Assembly (NCBI RefSeq): GCF_900537115.1
Contig: NZ_UNRG01000003.1
Location: 1-64,000, forward strand
From: Arthrobacter sp. Alg241-R88
GTDB lineage: Bacteria > Actinomycetota > Actinomycetes > Actinomycetales > Micrococcaceae
DNA: 64,000 nt
Direction of reading: 5' to 3'
The notes below the pieces were generated by a model. That model ran no database searches and was not told the origin of the DNA. It was given only the letters and a program-made list of their open reading frames with translations. A program made the translations under genes and the position numbers. This document shows positions 35,818 to 44,783 of the stretch, one piece after another. The first letter of the stretch is position 1; every line of letters begins with the position of its first letter.

Positions 35818-36762
35818 ATGAAGGTTCCAAGCCAACTGCCTGACCCTCTGGCATCTTTGCCGTTCACGTTCCAGGAAGCGGTCGACGCCGGCATCAGCCG
35901 ACGACGTCTGCGTCACCATGGCTTGCTTTGGCCAAGCCGGGGAATCCGGGTGCCGGATGCCAGCGATGCATCACACCTCGCCCCGCGTATCCGTCCCTAC
36001 ACTTTGGTCACTGAATTTGCGGCCGCTTCGCACGCCTCGGCCTTTCTCCTGTGGGAGTTTCCGGGCTTCCTCCCGGGCAGTGACGAGCCACTGCTCCACA
36101 TCTCGCGGCCTGACACCGTTGCCATCATGCGTCGGCCCGGTGTGAAGGGACATCGCGGGCAGTTTTTCGCTGACGAGATCGTAAATCATTCCGGGCTGCT
36201 GGTCACTTCGCGGGTGAGGACTTGGCTGGACTGCTCCCGCAAGATGAGCATCGAAGAGCTGACCGTGGTGGCGGATCACTTGCTTCGCGTTCCAAGGCCG
36301 GACTTCGAGGGCAGGTCAGGACCCCATGCAACGCGGGAGGATCTCGACGACATGCTCAACCGGCACAAGGGGACGCCCGGGATCAGGAAGGCCCGGGTTG
36401 CCCTCGACCGGGCGCGGGTGGGATCGGATTCCGCCCCTGAAACCAGGCTGCGGCTGGCACTGGAGGACGCGGGCCTGCCCGAACCTTGGCTGAACGTGCC
36501 CACCGAGCTGGGTGCCGGCGTCGTTCGCGAGCCTGACTTGAGCTATCCGGAACAGAAGGTGGCGGTGGAGTACGACGGCGAGGGCCACTCCGAGGCGGTG
36601 CAGATCGTCCGCGATATTGCCCGTGAAGAGGACTTCGCCCGTGCCGGCTGGTTGGTCGTGAGGATTTCAAAGCGGCACATGGAGAGGGATGCCCGGCCGG
36701 CGGTGGCCAGGGTCCGCTCAGCGCTCCTGATCCGGGGCTGGTTACCCGGCAAGGAAAACTAG
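35818..36762 (+). CDS. AbiEi-like winged-helix plus DUF559 (Vsr/PD-(D/E)XK-like) protein
   Basis: The protein has 314 residues. The N-terminal part (FTFQEAVDAGISRRRLRHHG, then WPSRGIRVP) matches the winged-helix start of AbiEi-type antitoxins. The C-terminal part (about 205-310) has DUF559/Vsr-like nuclease features: Glu in SAPETRLRLALEDAG, Asp in REPDLSYPEQ, then VAVEYDGEGH, and finally DFARAGWLVVRISKR. The predicted fold is an endonuclease; activity is unproven. No AbiEii-type toxin gene is adjacent. The gene is bracketed by two inverted copies of one palindrome, and its TAG stop lies inside the right copy. It sits between purN and purH. Confidence 0.78.
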   Translation: MKVPSQLPDPLASLPFTFQEAVDAGISRRRLRHHGLLWPSRGIRVPDASDASHLAPRIRPYTLVTEFAAASHASAFLLWEFPGFLPGSDEPLLHISRPDTVAIMRRPGVKGHRGQFFADEIVNHSGLLVTSRVRTWLDCSRKMSIEELTVVADHLLRVPRPDFEGRSGPHATREDLDDMLNRHKGTPGIRKARVALDRARVGSDSAPETRLRLALEDAGLPEPWLNVPTELGAGVVREPDLSYPEQKVAVEYDGEGHSEAVQIVRDIAREEDFARAGWLVVRISKRHMERDARPAVARVRSALLIRGWLPGKEN

Positions 36763-36819
36763 GTAGCGCTAAGTGTCGTTACGAGGGTCGAAAACGACAC
36801 TTAGCGCTACCTAGTTGGG
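36757..36819. repeat. Long palindrome, copy 2 (right flank of the DUF559 gene)
   Basis: Arms 36757-36780 and 36793-36816 are perfect 24-bp complements (AACTAGGTAGCGCTAAGTGT at the outer end), around a 12-nt loop. The right arm continues with GGG, as in copy 1. The nuclease-like gene's stop codon (36760-36762) lies in the left arm. It also separates this gene from the convergent MFS gene, so it can act as a terminator. Confidence 0.88.
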
Positions 36820-36839
36820 AAGGTGGGAGGGGGAGGTGT

Positions 36840-38192
36840 TTATTCGAGGCGGCGCTGCTTCGTTTCGGGGGAGAAGAACGCCATCCACAGCACGGCCATC
36901 AGCACCAGCCCGCCGGCCAGGGCAAAGGACGTTGCCAGGCCCAGCTCGGGCCAGAAGTAGTTCGCGAAGATCAGCGGCCCGAAGCCTGCACCGAGCCGGG
37001 AGAATGTGGACGCCCACCCGAAGCCGGTTCCGCGCAGCTCGGTGGGGTACAACTCTGACACGTAGGCGTAAAGCACCGGGATGGCCACCTGGACCACAAA
37101 CCCGAACACCAAGAGCCAGAAAACGGCCGCCGTGGGGATGTCCACCACAATCGCAACGATCACCAGGGTCAGGGCCGATAACGGCCCGGTGACGGCAAGG
37201 ATCCATTTGCGGCCCACCCGTTCCACGAGAAGGGCCGCCACAACGACGCCCAACAGCCCGACGGCAGCCATGGACGCAGTGGTGACGAACGCCTTGTACT
37301 CGGCAAAGCCGGCACCAATCAGGATCCGCGGCATCCAGGTCAGGGACAGGTAATAGACCAGCAGGATCGAGAAGAACAGGGACCAGGCCGCGGCCGTGAT
37401 CTTCCAGTTGAACTGCCACACCAGGCGCAGCTGGTGCCAGGCGCTGCCGGCGGACAGGCGTGGCACTTCCTTCGCGTCGGGCAGGCTGTAGGCACGGGCT
37501 TCCGCCCCCGTTGCTGCCACCAGGCCATCGATGACCTTGGCCGCTTCCTCGCGCCGGCCCTTACGGATCAGGAACAGCGGGGACTCCGGGACGCTCCGGC
37601 GGACCCAGAACACCAGTAACGCCGGCAGGACCATCACCAGCATGGTCAGCCGCCAGTCTCCGTACACGGCCACAAGCCCCGCCGACACAAAACCTGCCAG
37701 CGCTGCCCCCACCGGCCACCAGCCATCCATCGCGGTGAGAACCTTGCCGCGCTGCTTGCGGGGAGTGAACTCACCTACCAGGGCGTAGTCCACGGGGATA
37801 CAGCCGCCCAGGCCGAAGCCCGCCATAAACCGGAACACACAGAACCAGATGAAGTCGGGGGAGAACGCCCCGAGCACGGTGAAGAGGGAGAAGATCAGCA
37901 GTGTGGCCGTGAAGGCTTTCTTGCGTCCGATGGTGTCCGCGATGGTGCCCCAGACAAAAGCACCAAGGGCCATCCCGATCAGGTTTGACGTGCCCACCCA
38001 GGCCACTTCACCCGGGGTAAGGGCCCAGTGCGTGGAGAGCAGCGGAATGAGGATGCCGTTCAGCGTCACATCCCAGGCATCAAACATAAAACCAAGGCCG
38101 CCGATCACAAAGATCCTGCCCTGGACTTTCCATCGCCAGGGCAGTTCCTGGACCACCTGCTCGCCGCTCGGCACAGTGGTGTAAGTATTCAT
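36840..38192 (-). CDS. MFS transporter (sugar/organic-acid symporter type)
   Basis: The protein has 450 residues and 12 membrane helices. Helix 1 carries GGLGFMFDAWDVTLNG with the Asp of sugar/aromatic-acid porters. The loop 2-3 motif GTIADTIGRKKAF and a matching second-half motif ERVGRKW follow, with VPESPLFLIRKGR in the central loop. The substrate is unknown. ATG 38192 has AGGAGG seven bases upstream. It is divergent from purH and convergent with the DUF559 gene. The huge frame continuing upstream opposite purH is a shadow. Confidence 0.88.
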   Translation of the reverse strand: MNTYTTVPSGEQVVQELPWRWKVQGRIFVIGGLGFMFDAWDVTLNGILIPLLSTHWALTPGEVAWVGTSNLIGMALGAFVWGTIADTIGRKKAFTATLLIFSLFTVLGAFSPDFIWFCVFRFMAGFGLGGCIPVDYALVGEFTPRKQRGKVLTAMDGWWPVGAALAGFVSAGLVAVYGDWRLTMLVMVLPALLVFWVRRSVPESPLFLIRKGRREEAAKVIDGLVAATGAEARAYSLPDAKEVPRLSAGSAWHQLRLVWQFNWKITAAAWSLFFSILLVYYLSLTWMPRILIGAGFAEYKAFVTTASMAAVGLLGVVVAALLVERVGRKWILAVTGPLSALTLVIVAIVVDIPTAAVFWLLVFGFVVQVAIPVLYAYVSELYPTELRGTGFGWASTFSRLGAGFGPLIFANYFWPELGLATSFALAGGLVLMAVLWMAFFSPETKQRRLE

Positions 38193-38333
38193 CGCAGCCT
38201 CCTGAAAGAACTCTAGCCGGGCCCGCTGACCTTCACACTTCCGCCTGCACCGGGGGCCAGCTGCACTTCGCGATAAACTGGCCGTATCCCCACCAACCGC
38301 GGCACTGTTCCGCGACATAAGACGGAGACATTT

Positions 38334-40019
38334 GTGAGCTTCACGCAGCATGAGCGCGTAACCATTGACCGTGTTCCCATCCGCCGGGCCCTGATCTCGG
38401 TGTACGACAAGACCGGTCTGGAGGAGCTCGCCCAGGGCCTGCATGCAGCTGGAGTGAAGCTGGTGTCCACCGGTTCCACGGCCAAGAAGATCGCAGCGGC
38501 CGGCATCCCCGTCCAGGAAGTCGAGGAAGTCACCGGTTCGCCGGAAATGCTGGACGGCCGCGTCAAGACCCTGCACCCGCGCGTTCACGGCGGCATCCTT
38601 GCCGACCGCCGCGTCCCGGCGCATATGGAGACGCTCACCAGGATGGAGATCGAACCTTTCGATCTGGTGGTGGTGAACCTCTACCCGTTCGTGGAAACCG
38701 TCAAGTCCGGCGCTGCGCAGGACGACGTCGTGGAACAGATCGACATCGGCGGCCCCGCCATGGTGCGCTCCGCCGCGAAGAACCATGCCGCCGTCGCCAT
38801 TGTGGTGGATCCCTCCTTCTACGGACAGGTGGTTACCGCAGCCGCTGAGGGCGGCTTCGACCTGAACACCCGACGGCGGCTGGCCGCCAAGGCCTTCGCC
38901 CACACGGCGTCCTACGACAACGCCGTGGCAACGTGGACCGCGAGCCAGTTCCTGGATGAAGACGGCGACGGCGTCATCGACTGGCCCGCCTATGCCGGCC
39001 TCTCGCTGGAACGCTCCGAGGTGCTTCGCTACGGCGAGAACCCGCACCAGCAGGCAGCCCTCTACGTGGACAAGGCCGCTCCGGCCGGCATCGCGCAGGC
39101 TGACCAGTTGCACGGCAAGGCCATGAGCTACAACAACTTCGTGGACGCCGACGCCGCCCTTCGCGCCGCGTACGACTTCAGCGAACCTGCCGTTGCCATC
39201 ATCAAGCACGCCAACCCCTGCGGCGTAGCCGTCGGCTCCACGGATGCCGCCGATCCCATCGCCGACGCCCACGCGAAGGCCCACGCCTGCGATCCCGTCT
39301 CCGCGTTTGGCGGCGTCATCGCAGCCAACCGCACCGTGACCGCCGGCATGGCAAACACCGTCAAGGACATCTTCACTGAGGTTGTCATCGCCCCGGGCTT
39401 CGAACCTGAGGCCGTGGAGATCCTGTCCAAGAAGAAGAACATCCGGCTTCTCGCCCTGCCCGAAGGCTACGGCCGCTACCCCTCGGAGATCCGCCAGGTA
39501 TCCGGCGGAGTCCTGGTCCAGGTCAGCGACAAGGTTGATGCCGACGGTGACAACCCAGCCAACTGGACCCTTGCTGCCGGCGAAGCCGCTGACGAAAAGA
39601 CCCTCGCGGACCTGGCCTTCGCCTGGACCGCCTGCCGGGCGGCAAAGTCCAACGCCATCCTCCTTGCCCAGGACGGCGCAGCCGTGGGCATTGGCATGGG
39701 ACAAGTCAACCGCCTGGATTCCTGCCGCCTGGCCGTGGAGCGGGCCAACACGCTTGGCGTGAATGTGGAGTCCGACGTCGAAGGAGCGGGCGGTGCCTCG
39801 AACACCGACGCCAGCGGGGCACCCCAGCGCGCCCGCGGGGCCGTAGCAGCCTCCGACGCCTTCTTCCCGTTCGCGGACGGCCTGCAGATCCTGGTCGACG
39901 CCGGTGTCCGCGCGGTGGTCCAGCCCGGCGGTTCCGTGCGGGATGAGGAAGTCATTGCGGCAGCGAATGCAGCCGGCGTCACCATGTACTTCACGGGTGC
40001 GCGGCACTTCTTCCACTGA
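38334..40019 (+). CDS. purH: Bifunctional AICAR formyltransferase/IMP cyclohydrolase
   Basis: The protein has 561 residues. The N-terminal MGS-like cyclohydrolase domain (about 15-150) starts [20 protein letters not shown], with STGSTAKKI and GGILADRR. The C-terminal AICAR formyltransferase domain contains [25 protein letters not shown] near 291 and the late [10 protein letters not shown] and GARHFFH. It performs the last two steps of IMP synthesis. GTG 38334 is preceded by GGAGACA. A five-copy 55-bp repeat array and a strong hairpin terminator follow the gene. Confidence 0.95.
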   Translation: MSFTQHERVTIDRVPIRRALISVYDKTGLEELAQGLHAAGVKLVSTGSTAKKIAAAGIPVQEVEEVTGSPEMLDGRVKTLHPRVHGGILADRRVPAHMETLTRMEIEPFDLVVVNLYPFVETVKSGAAQDDVVEQIDIGGPAMVRSAAKNHAAVAIVVDPSFYGQVVTAAAEGGFDLNTRRRLAAKAFAHTASYDNAVATWTASQFLDEDGDGVIDWPAYAGLSLERSEVLRYGENPHQQAALYVDKAAPAGIAQADQLHGKAMSYNNFVDADAALRAAYDFSEPAVAIIKHANPCGVAVGSTDAADPIADAHAKAHACDPVSAFGGVIAANRTVTAGMANTVKDIFTEVVIAPGFEPEAVEILSKKKNIRLLALPEGYGRYPSEIRQVSGGVLVQVSDKVDADGDNPANWTLAAGEAADEKTLADLAFAWTACRAAKSNAILLAQDGAAVGIGMGQVNRLDSCRLAVERANTLGVNVESDVEGAGGASNTDASGAPQRARGAVAASDAFFPFADGLQILVDAGVRAVVQPGGSVRDEEVIAAANAAGVTMYFTGARHFFH

Positions 40020-40031
40020 TCCCCACCGGCT

Positions 40032-40297
40032 CCCTAACCTCGCAAGCTCGGCCAGGGAACCCTGCCGGCGTGGGCCCAAACCGGCCCCCTAACCTCGCAA
40101 GCTCGGCCAGGGAACCCTGCCGGCCTGGGCCCAAACCGGCCCCCTAACCTCGCAAGCTCGGCCAGGGAACCCTGCCGGCGTGGGCCCAAACCGGCCCCCT
40201 AACCTCGCAAGCTCGGCCAGGGAACCCTGCCGGCCTGGGCCCAAACCGGCCCCCTAACCTCGCAAGCTCGGCCAGGGAACCCTGCCGGCCTGGGCCC
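40032..40297. repeat. 55-bp tandem repeat array downstream of purH (five copies)
   Basis: Units start at 40032, 40087, 40142, 40197 and 40252 with CCCTAACCTCGCAAGCTCGG and are almost identical. One position alternates G, C, G, C, C (CCGGCGTGG or CCGGCCTGG), which suggests growth by 110-bp duplication. Each unit contains AGGG/CCCT and GGCC/GGGCCC pairings. The period is not a multiple of three, so it is not a coding repeat. A diverged copy lies at 23438-23483. Confidence 0.9.
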
Positions 40298-40305
40298 AGT
40301 GAATG

Positions 40306-40347
40306 AACGACGGCGCCCGCCCCGCGAAGGGGACGGGCGCCGTCGTT
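40306..40347. terminator. Strong hairpin terminator after purH (probably bidirectional)
   Basis: AACGACGGCGCCCG at 40306-40319 and CGGGCGCCGTCGTT at 40334-40347 form a perfect 14-bp stem with a 14-nt loop. It lies between purH and the convergent small gene at 40358. Confidence 0.82.
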
Positions 40348-40357
40348 GTTGGGAGGC

Positions 40358-40573
40358 TTAGTCCTGGTCAGGAGTTCCGGACCTCGGCTCACCGGTGTCC
40401 GCACCCTCCTGCTCGGGCCGTGGACCCTTCCCGGGAAGCCGGAGCTCCCGGGGCTTGGCTTCCGCCATCCGCTGCTGTGTCCAGTACTCGAGGATCTCCT
40501 CGCGGGACTGAGTTACATCGCTGTGGCTGACGGAATCCCCGCCCTCCGGAGTTTCCTCAGCGTGTTGACGCAA
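40358..40573 (-). CDS. Small soluble protein overlapping the protease gene
   Basis: A 71-residue charged protein with SREEILEYWTQQRMAEAKPR in the middle and an acidic, proline-rich tail. The family is unknown. The likely start is TTG 40573, inside the last codons of the protease, with AGGAGG nine bases upstream. This overlap suggests translational coupling. A strong hairpin lies just beyond its stop. Confidence 0.6.
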   Translation of the reverse strand: MRQHAEETPEGGDSVSHSDVTQSREEILEYWTQQRMAEAKPRELRLPGKGPRPEQEGADTGEPRSGTPDQD

Positions 40574-41540
40574 AGTCGTAGGCCTCCTTGATGACGGATC
40601 CCCAATAGGGTCCGTACATGACAGCTGAGCCGTTGTTATAGCCGTAGCTGTTGATTGAGTTCTGGAATCCGGTGGCCCCGGTATCCGTGCTCGTCTGGAT
40701 AAACCACGGGCCGCCGGAGGATCCGCCTGTCATATCGCACGGAATACCCTGCGAACCGAACTGGGGATTGCGTTTGTCGCTGCCGGCAGTTCCGGTGCAG
40801 CTCTTGAGGGTCTCGCCGTTGAACGGTGATGCGGCGGGGTAGCCAAACGCCTTGTAGTTCAGGCCGTACGGCTGGTTGAAGAGCACTCCGGATCCGCCAA
40901 CGACGTCGGTCAGCGTCTGGCCCGCGTCATTAGGGCCCACCACGGCGAAGCCGGTGTCATACGCCATGTCACCTTTGGAGCTCCACTGGGTGGGTGCGTG
41001 CAATGACGTGGCGGTCCACTCTCCGTAAGGGGCGGTGCCGTTTTCGTAGGCTGGCACGAAAAGGAAGTTGGTGGCGAATTCGCCGGGTCCCTCGTTGAGG
41101 CAGTGCCCGGCTGTGGCCACTGTGCTTTCGTTGCCAGAGGCGACGGCGTTGCCCGAGCAGACGTAGTTGGTGCTGCCGAGCGTGAAGAAGACCTTGCCGA
41201 CGTGCTTGACCGGGGCTTCGTTTTGGGCGATGGTCGGCTTGCCCTTGGTGGCCCTGGCCTCACTCTTCTTGCCCTTTTCCACAAGCAGTGCGCTCGCACG
41301 GTTGCCCCTCTCCAGGGCCTTGCCCGCCAAAACGTCCCCGGGAATGGCACTGCGCATGCGGTCGGATGTCCAGTAGTCGGCCACACCGGCGGCATCCAGG
41401 ACTTCACTGACTACAGACGGGTACTTTTTGTCCTCGGAATCGGCCGGTGCAGCGGCGGCCCCGCCGGCAGTGCTTAGTGCCAGAGCGGCGGCGGCTGAGA
41501 GGCTCAGGAAGCCAGTAGCCAGAGACCTGGTGCGTGTCAT
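40557..41540 (-). CDS. Secreted trypsin-like serine protease
   Basis: The protein has 327 residues. A Sec signal peptide (about 1-30, ending GGAAAAP) is followed by a pro-region and a chymotrypsin-fold domain with His in ATAGHCLN near 147, an Asp in DMAYDTGFAVV, and Ser in MTGGSSGGPW near 273. All three triad positions look intact. It probably degrades extracellular protein. ATG 41540 with AGGACA upstream opens the signal peptide. The gene ends overlapping the small TTG-start gene. Confidence 0.88.
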   Translation of the reverse strand: MTRTRSLATGFLSLSAAAALALSTAGGAAAAPADSEDKKYPSVVSEVLDAAGVADYWTSDRMRSAIPGDVLAGKALERGNRASALLVEKGKKSEARATKGKPTIAQNEAPVKHVGKVFFTLGSTNYVCSGNAVASGNESTVATAGHCLNEGPGEFATNFLFVPAYENGTAPYGEWTATSLHAPTQWSSKGDMAYDTGFAVVGPNDAGQTLTDVVGGSGVLFNQPYGLNYKAFGYPAASPFNGETLKSCTGTAGSDKRNPQFGSQGIPCDMTGGSSGGPWFIQTSTDTGATGFQNSINSYGYNNGSAVMYGPYWGSVIKEAYDFASTR

Positions 41541-41871
41541 TGTTGTCCTGTCTGAACGGAGTGCGGCCCCCAGTACGGGCCAAGAGTGACTTAGCGAATT
41601 TATCGTCACATGACAAGTATGTAAATACTAGTGACCTATCGTGTACGGCTTGCCGGCGCCTTTAGTCACTGGCCGGAACCGAAAGAACCGCCGCGGCAGG
41701 GCGCCGGGGCGCGTGACGTCGTCGGCCGTTCTCCATCGCTGTAATCCTGCCAGCCGGCAGGGTAATCCTAAAGCCCCAGTAGGGTTCAAACCGGCGTCCT
41801 CGGGTAAGTTGTACATGGTGAAATAGACCGAATTTTCACAACCAAGCCGACCCACAGGGAGACGCCCGCGC
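41541..41871. promoter_or_regulatory. Divergent promoter region of protease and icd, with nested inverted repeats
   Basis: This 331-bp gap has an AT-rich core. At 41605-41635 GTCAC and GTGAC form an outer inverted repeat, and AGTAT/ATACT around GTAA form an inner one; this is a plausible operator about 65 bp before the protease start. The rest, toward icd, holds no gene or terminator that I can support. Confidence 0.45.
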
Positions 41872-44091
41872 ATGTCCAAGATTATCTACACCCACACCGA
41901 CGAAGCGCCGATGCTGGCTACCTATTCGTTCCTGCCGATCATCGAGGCGTTCGCCTCGACAGCAGGTGTGGAGGTGGAGACCCGCGACATTTCGCTCGCC
42001 GGCCGCATCATCGCCGTTTTCGGTGACTACCTGACCCCCGAGCAGCAGATCGGTGACGCCCTCGCTGAACTCGGTGAACTGGCGAAGACGCCGGAAGCCA
42101 ACATCATCAAGCTGCCCAACATCAGCGCCTCCATCCCGCAGCTGAAAGCAGCCATCGCGGAGCTGCAGGGCCAGGGCTACGCGCTGCCGGACTACCCGGA
42201 CAACCCTTCCTCGGACGAGGAGACGGCCGTCCGCTCCCGCTACGACAAGATCAAGGGCTCCGCCGTGAACCCGGTCCTGCGTGAAGGCAACTCGGACCGC
42301 CGCGCACCCCTGTCCGTGAAGAACTACGCACGCCAGAACCCGCACTCCATGGGCGCCTGGACCGCGGACTCCAAGACCAATGTGGCCACCATGGGCAAGG
42401 ACGACTTCCGCTCCAACGAGAAGTCGGTTGTCATCGGGTCCGAGGGCACCATCGCCATCCAGCTGGTCCGCGAGGACGGCTCCGTGAAGGTCCTGAAGAA
42501 GGCCTTCCCGGTCCTGGCCGGCGAGGTCATCGACGGCACCGTGATGCGCGCGGCAGCCCTGGACGAGTTCCTGAAGGCACAGGTCGCCCGGGCCAAGGAA
42601 GAAGGCGTGCTGTTCTCGGCCCACCTCAAGGCCACCATGATGAAGGTTTCGGACCCCATCATCTTCGGCCACGTGGTCAAGGCCTACTTCTCGGAGCTCT
42701 TCGAGACCTACGGCAAGCAGCTCGCCGCCGCCGGCATCAGCCCCAACAATGGTCTCGCCGCCATCCTGAGCAGCCTCGAAGACCTGCCGGAAGACGTGCG
42801 CGAAGGCGTGCAGAACCTTATCAAGAAGGGCCTTGAAGAGGGTCCCGCCCTGGCCATGGTGGACTCGGACAAGGGCATTACCACCCTGAACGTTCCCAGC
42901 GACGTCATCGTGGACGCGTCCATGCCCGCCATGATCCGCAGCTCCGGCCACATGTGGGGCCCGGACGGCAAGGAAGCTGACACCCTGGCTGTGCTGCCCG
43001 ACAGCTCGTACGCCGGCATCTACCAGGTGGTCATCGATGACTGCCGCGCCAACGGCGCCTACGACCCCACCACGATGGGAACCGTGCCGAACGTGGGCCT
43101 GATGGCGCAGGCCGCCGAGGAATACGGCAGCCACGACAAGACCTTCGAACTCCAGGAAGCGGGCACCGTTCAGATCGTCGACGGCTCCGGCAACGTCCTG
43201 ATCGAACACCAGGTCTCCGAGGGTGACATCTGGCGTGCCTGCCAGACCAAGGACCTGCCCATCCGCGACTGGGTCAAGCTGGCCGTGACCCGCGCCCGGG
43301 CGTCCCAGACACCCGCCGTGTTCTGGCTGGATGAGGAACGCGCCCACGACGCCAACCTCATCGCCAAGGTCAACGAGTACCTGAAGGACCACGACACCGA
43401 GGGCCTGGACATCCGGATCATGTCCCCGGTGAAGGCTATCGCCTTTACCCTGGACCGTATCCGCAAGGGCGAGGACACCATCTCGGTGTCCGGCAACGTC
43501 CTCCGCGACTACCTCACGGACCTGTTCCCCATCCTGGAGCTGGGCACCAGCGCCAAGATGCTTTCAGTTGTTCCGCTGATGAACGGCGGCGGACTGTTCG
43601 AGACCGGCGCCGGCGGATCCGCCCCGAAGCACGTGCAGCAGCTGCTCAAGGAAAACCACCTGCGCTGGGACAGCCTGGGTGAGTTCCTGGCCCTGGCCGT
43701 CAGCTTCGAGCACCTGGCCACCACCACGGGCAATGCCCGCGCCCAGGTCCTCGCCGATACCCTGGACCGGGCCACCGGCACCTTCCTGCTGGAAAACAAG
43801 TCGCCCAGCCGCCGTGCCGGTGAGCTGGACAACCGTGGCAGCCACTACTTCCTGGCCCGCTACTGGGCAGAGGAACTGGCCAAGCAGACGGACGACGCCG
43901 AACTGGCCGCCTCGTTCAGTTCCATCGCCGGGGAGCTCTCCTCGAAGGAGGAAACGATTGTGGGCGAGCTGGCCGAGGTCCAGGGCTCGCCGGTGGACAT
44001 CGGGGGCTACTACAACCCGGACGACGCCAAGGCTTCCGCCGTGATGCGCCCGTCCGCGACGCTGAACAAGGTTCTCGCCACCCTGAGCTAG
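41872..44091 (+). CDS. icd: Monomeric NADP-dependent isocitrate dehydrogenase
   Basis: The protein has 739 residues, the size of the monomeric (IDH-II) type and unlike the roughly 400-residue dimeric enzyme. It starts [20 protein letters not shown]. Family blocks are visible: [54 protein letters not shown] and [17 protein letters not shown]. It converts isocitrate to 2-oxoglutarate with NADPH in the TCA cycle. The gene is single, with a hairpin terminator directly after it. Confidence 0.96.
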   Translation: MSKIIYTHTDEAPMLATYSFLPIIEAFASTAGVEVETRDISLAGRIIAVFGDYLTPEQQIGDALAELGELAKTPEANIIKLPNISASIPQLKAAIAELQGQGYALPDYPDNPSSDEETAVRSRYDKIKGSAVNPVLREGNSDRRAPLSVKNYARQNPHSMGAWTADSKTNVATMGKDDFRSNEKSVVIGSEGTIAIQLVREDGSVKVLKKAFPVLAGEVIDGTVMRAAALDEFLKAQVARAKEEGVLFSAHLKATMMKVSDPIIFGHVVKAYFSELFETYGKQLAAAGISPNNGLAAILSSLEDLPEDVREGVQNLIKKGLEEGPALAMVDSDKGITTLNVPSDVIVDASMPAMIRSSGHMWGPDGKEADTLAVLPDSSYAGIYQVVIDDCRANGAYDPTTMGTVPNVGLMAQAAEEYGSHDKTFELQEAGTVQIVDGSGNVLIEHQVSEGDIWRACQTKDLPIRDWVKLAVTRARASQTPAVFWLDEERAHDANLIAKVNEYLKDHDTEGLDIRIMSPVKAIAFTLDRIRKGEDTISVSGNVLRDYLTDLFPILELGTSAKMLSVVPLMNGGGLFETGAGGSAPKHVQQLLKENHLRWDSLGEFLALAVSFEHLATTTGNARAQVLADTLDRATGTFLLENKSPSRRAGELDNRGSHYFLARYWAEELAKQTDDAELAASFSSIAGELSSKEETIVGELAEVQGSPVDIGGYYNPDDAKASAVMRPSATLNKVLATLS

Positions 44092-44126
44092 GGGAGGGCT
44101 GCGGCGGCAGCTGACCAGGCAACGCG

Positions 44127-44169
44127 AAGGAGGCGGCGCCCCGGGTTATTCCTGGGGCGTCGCCTCCTT
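44127..44169 (+). terminator. Terminator of icd
   Basis: AAGGAGGCG at 44127-44135 pairs with CGCCTCCTT at 44161-44169. The stem continues inward with CGCCCC/GGGGCG, followed by GCTGTTG. Confidence 0.75.
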
Positions 44170-44183
44170 GCTGTTGGGCTGGA

Positions 44184-44220
44184 ACGACGGCGTCGCTCGC
44201 TGCTCAGGCGACGTCGTCGT
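44184..44220 (-). terminator. Hairpin downstream of the lipoprotein gene
   Basis: ACGACG and CGTCGC on the left pair with GCGACG and CGTCGT on the right (44184-44196 with 44208-44220, with bulges). It lies about 18 bp beyond the stop of the leftward lipoprotein gene and faces the icd terminator. Confidence 0.5.
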
Positions 44221-44237
44221 GCGTTGATGGCCAGCGT

Positions 44238-44783
44238 TTAGTCTTTGCCTTTGCCTTTGCCCTCGTTGTCCCTCTTATCGTCATCATTTCCGGATTCGGA
44301 TGGGGAGGCGGAGTCGGGGGCCGGAGCGGGCTCGGGAGCCGGTGCTGGTGCCGGCGTCCCGGTGGATGGTGCCGGCGTCCCGGTGGATGGTGCCGGCGTC
44401 TCTGCGGCCGCCTGGTCCGCTGCGGTTTTCGCGTCTTCTGCTGCCTTCGCGGCCGCCGCGATAGCCTGTTCCAAGTCGGCGCGGACCGCCGCTGCGATGG
44501 TGGTGATGGTCTGGCGCCGCTCCTCCGAAATCTGACCCTTGCTCTGTGCCGCGGCCAGCTCCGCCTCAAGACCTTCGAGGGCTTTCATGGCTGTGGCGGG
44601 ATCATTCCTCGAGGAAGCCTCGCTCACTTCCAGGACCCGCGCCTGGAGCTGACGCGCAGTGGCGGGCTGCAGGCCTGGGTCGCTGGGAGAGCAGCCAGCC
44701 AGCAGCCCGACCGTAAGCACGGCCGCCGTCCAGATCACAACCCGCTTCTGTCTGCCGCTCGGGATATGCCGCACGGTCCTCAT
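44238..44783 (-). CDS. Lipoprotein with coiled-coil and Pro/Ala-rich tail, linked to the kinase
   Basis: The protein has 181 residues. A signal ends in the lipobox LLAGCSP. A helical, probably coiled-coil region follows (about 40-120, Ala/Glu/Gln-rich), then duplicated TPAPSTG units and an acidic/lysine-rich end. The family is not recognised. Its start overlaps the stop of the Ser/Thr kinase by ATGA, so the two are co-translated. It may be a cell-surface partner or sensor for the kinase. Confidence 0.78.
   Translation of the reverse strand: MRTVRHIPSGRQKRVVIWTAAVLTVGLLAGCSPSDPGLQPATARQLQARVLEVSEASSRNDPATAMKALEGLEAELAAAQSKGQISEERRQTITTIAAAVRADLEQAIAAAAKAAEDAKTAADQAAAETPAPSTGTPAPSTGTPAPAPAPEPAPAPDSASPSESGNDDDKRDNEGKGKGKD

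Noticed and set aside
35818..36762. DUF559 gene as one half of an AbiEi/AbiEii toxin-antitoxin pair
   Set aside because: No nucleotidyltransferase toxin gene is adjacent; the next gene is a convergent MFS transporter.
38193..40079. Very long leftward frame continuing upstream of the MFS gene, opposite purH
   Set aside because: The MFS protein starts at 38192 with an AGGAGG site; the extension is the antisense of purH.
40032..40297. 55-bp array considered as a CRISPR
   Set aside because: The whole unit is repeated with no variable spacers, and there are no cas genes.
40144..40404. Leftward 86-residue frame over the 55-bp array
   Set aside because: The 55-bp period shifts frame in every unit, so the translation is an accident of the repeats.
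41836..43392. Leftward frame of 518 residues opposite icd
   Set aside because: It has no recognisable domain and is entirely antisense to the clear isocitrate dehydrogenase; high-GC genes often leave such open antisense frames.
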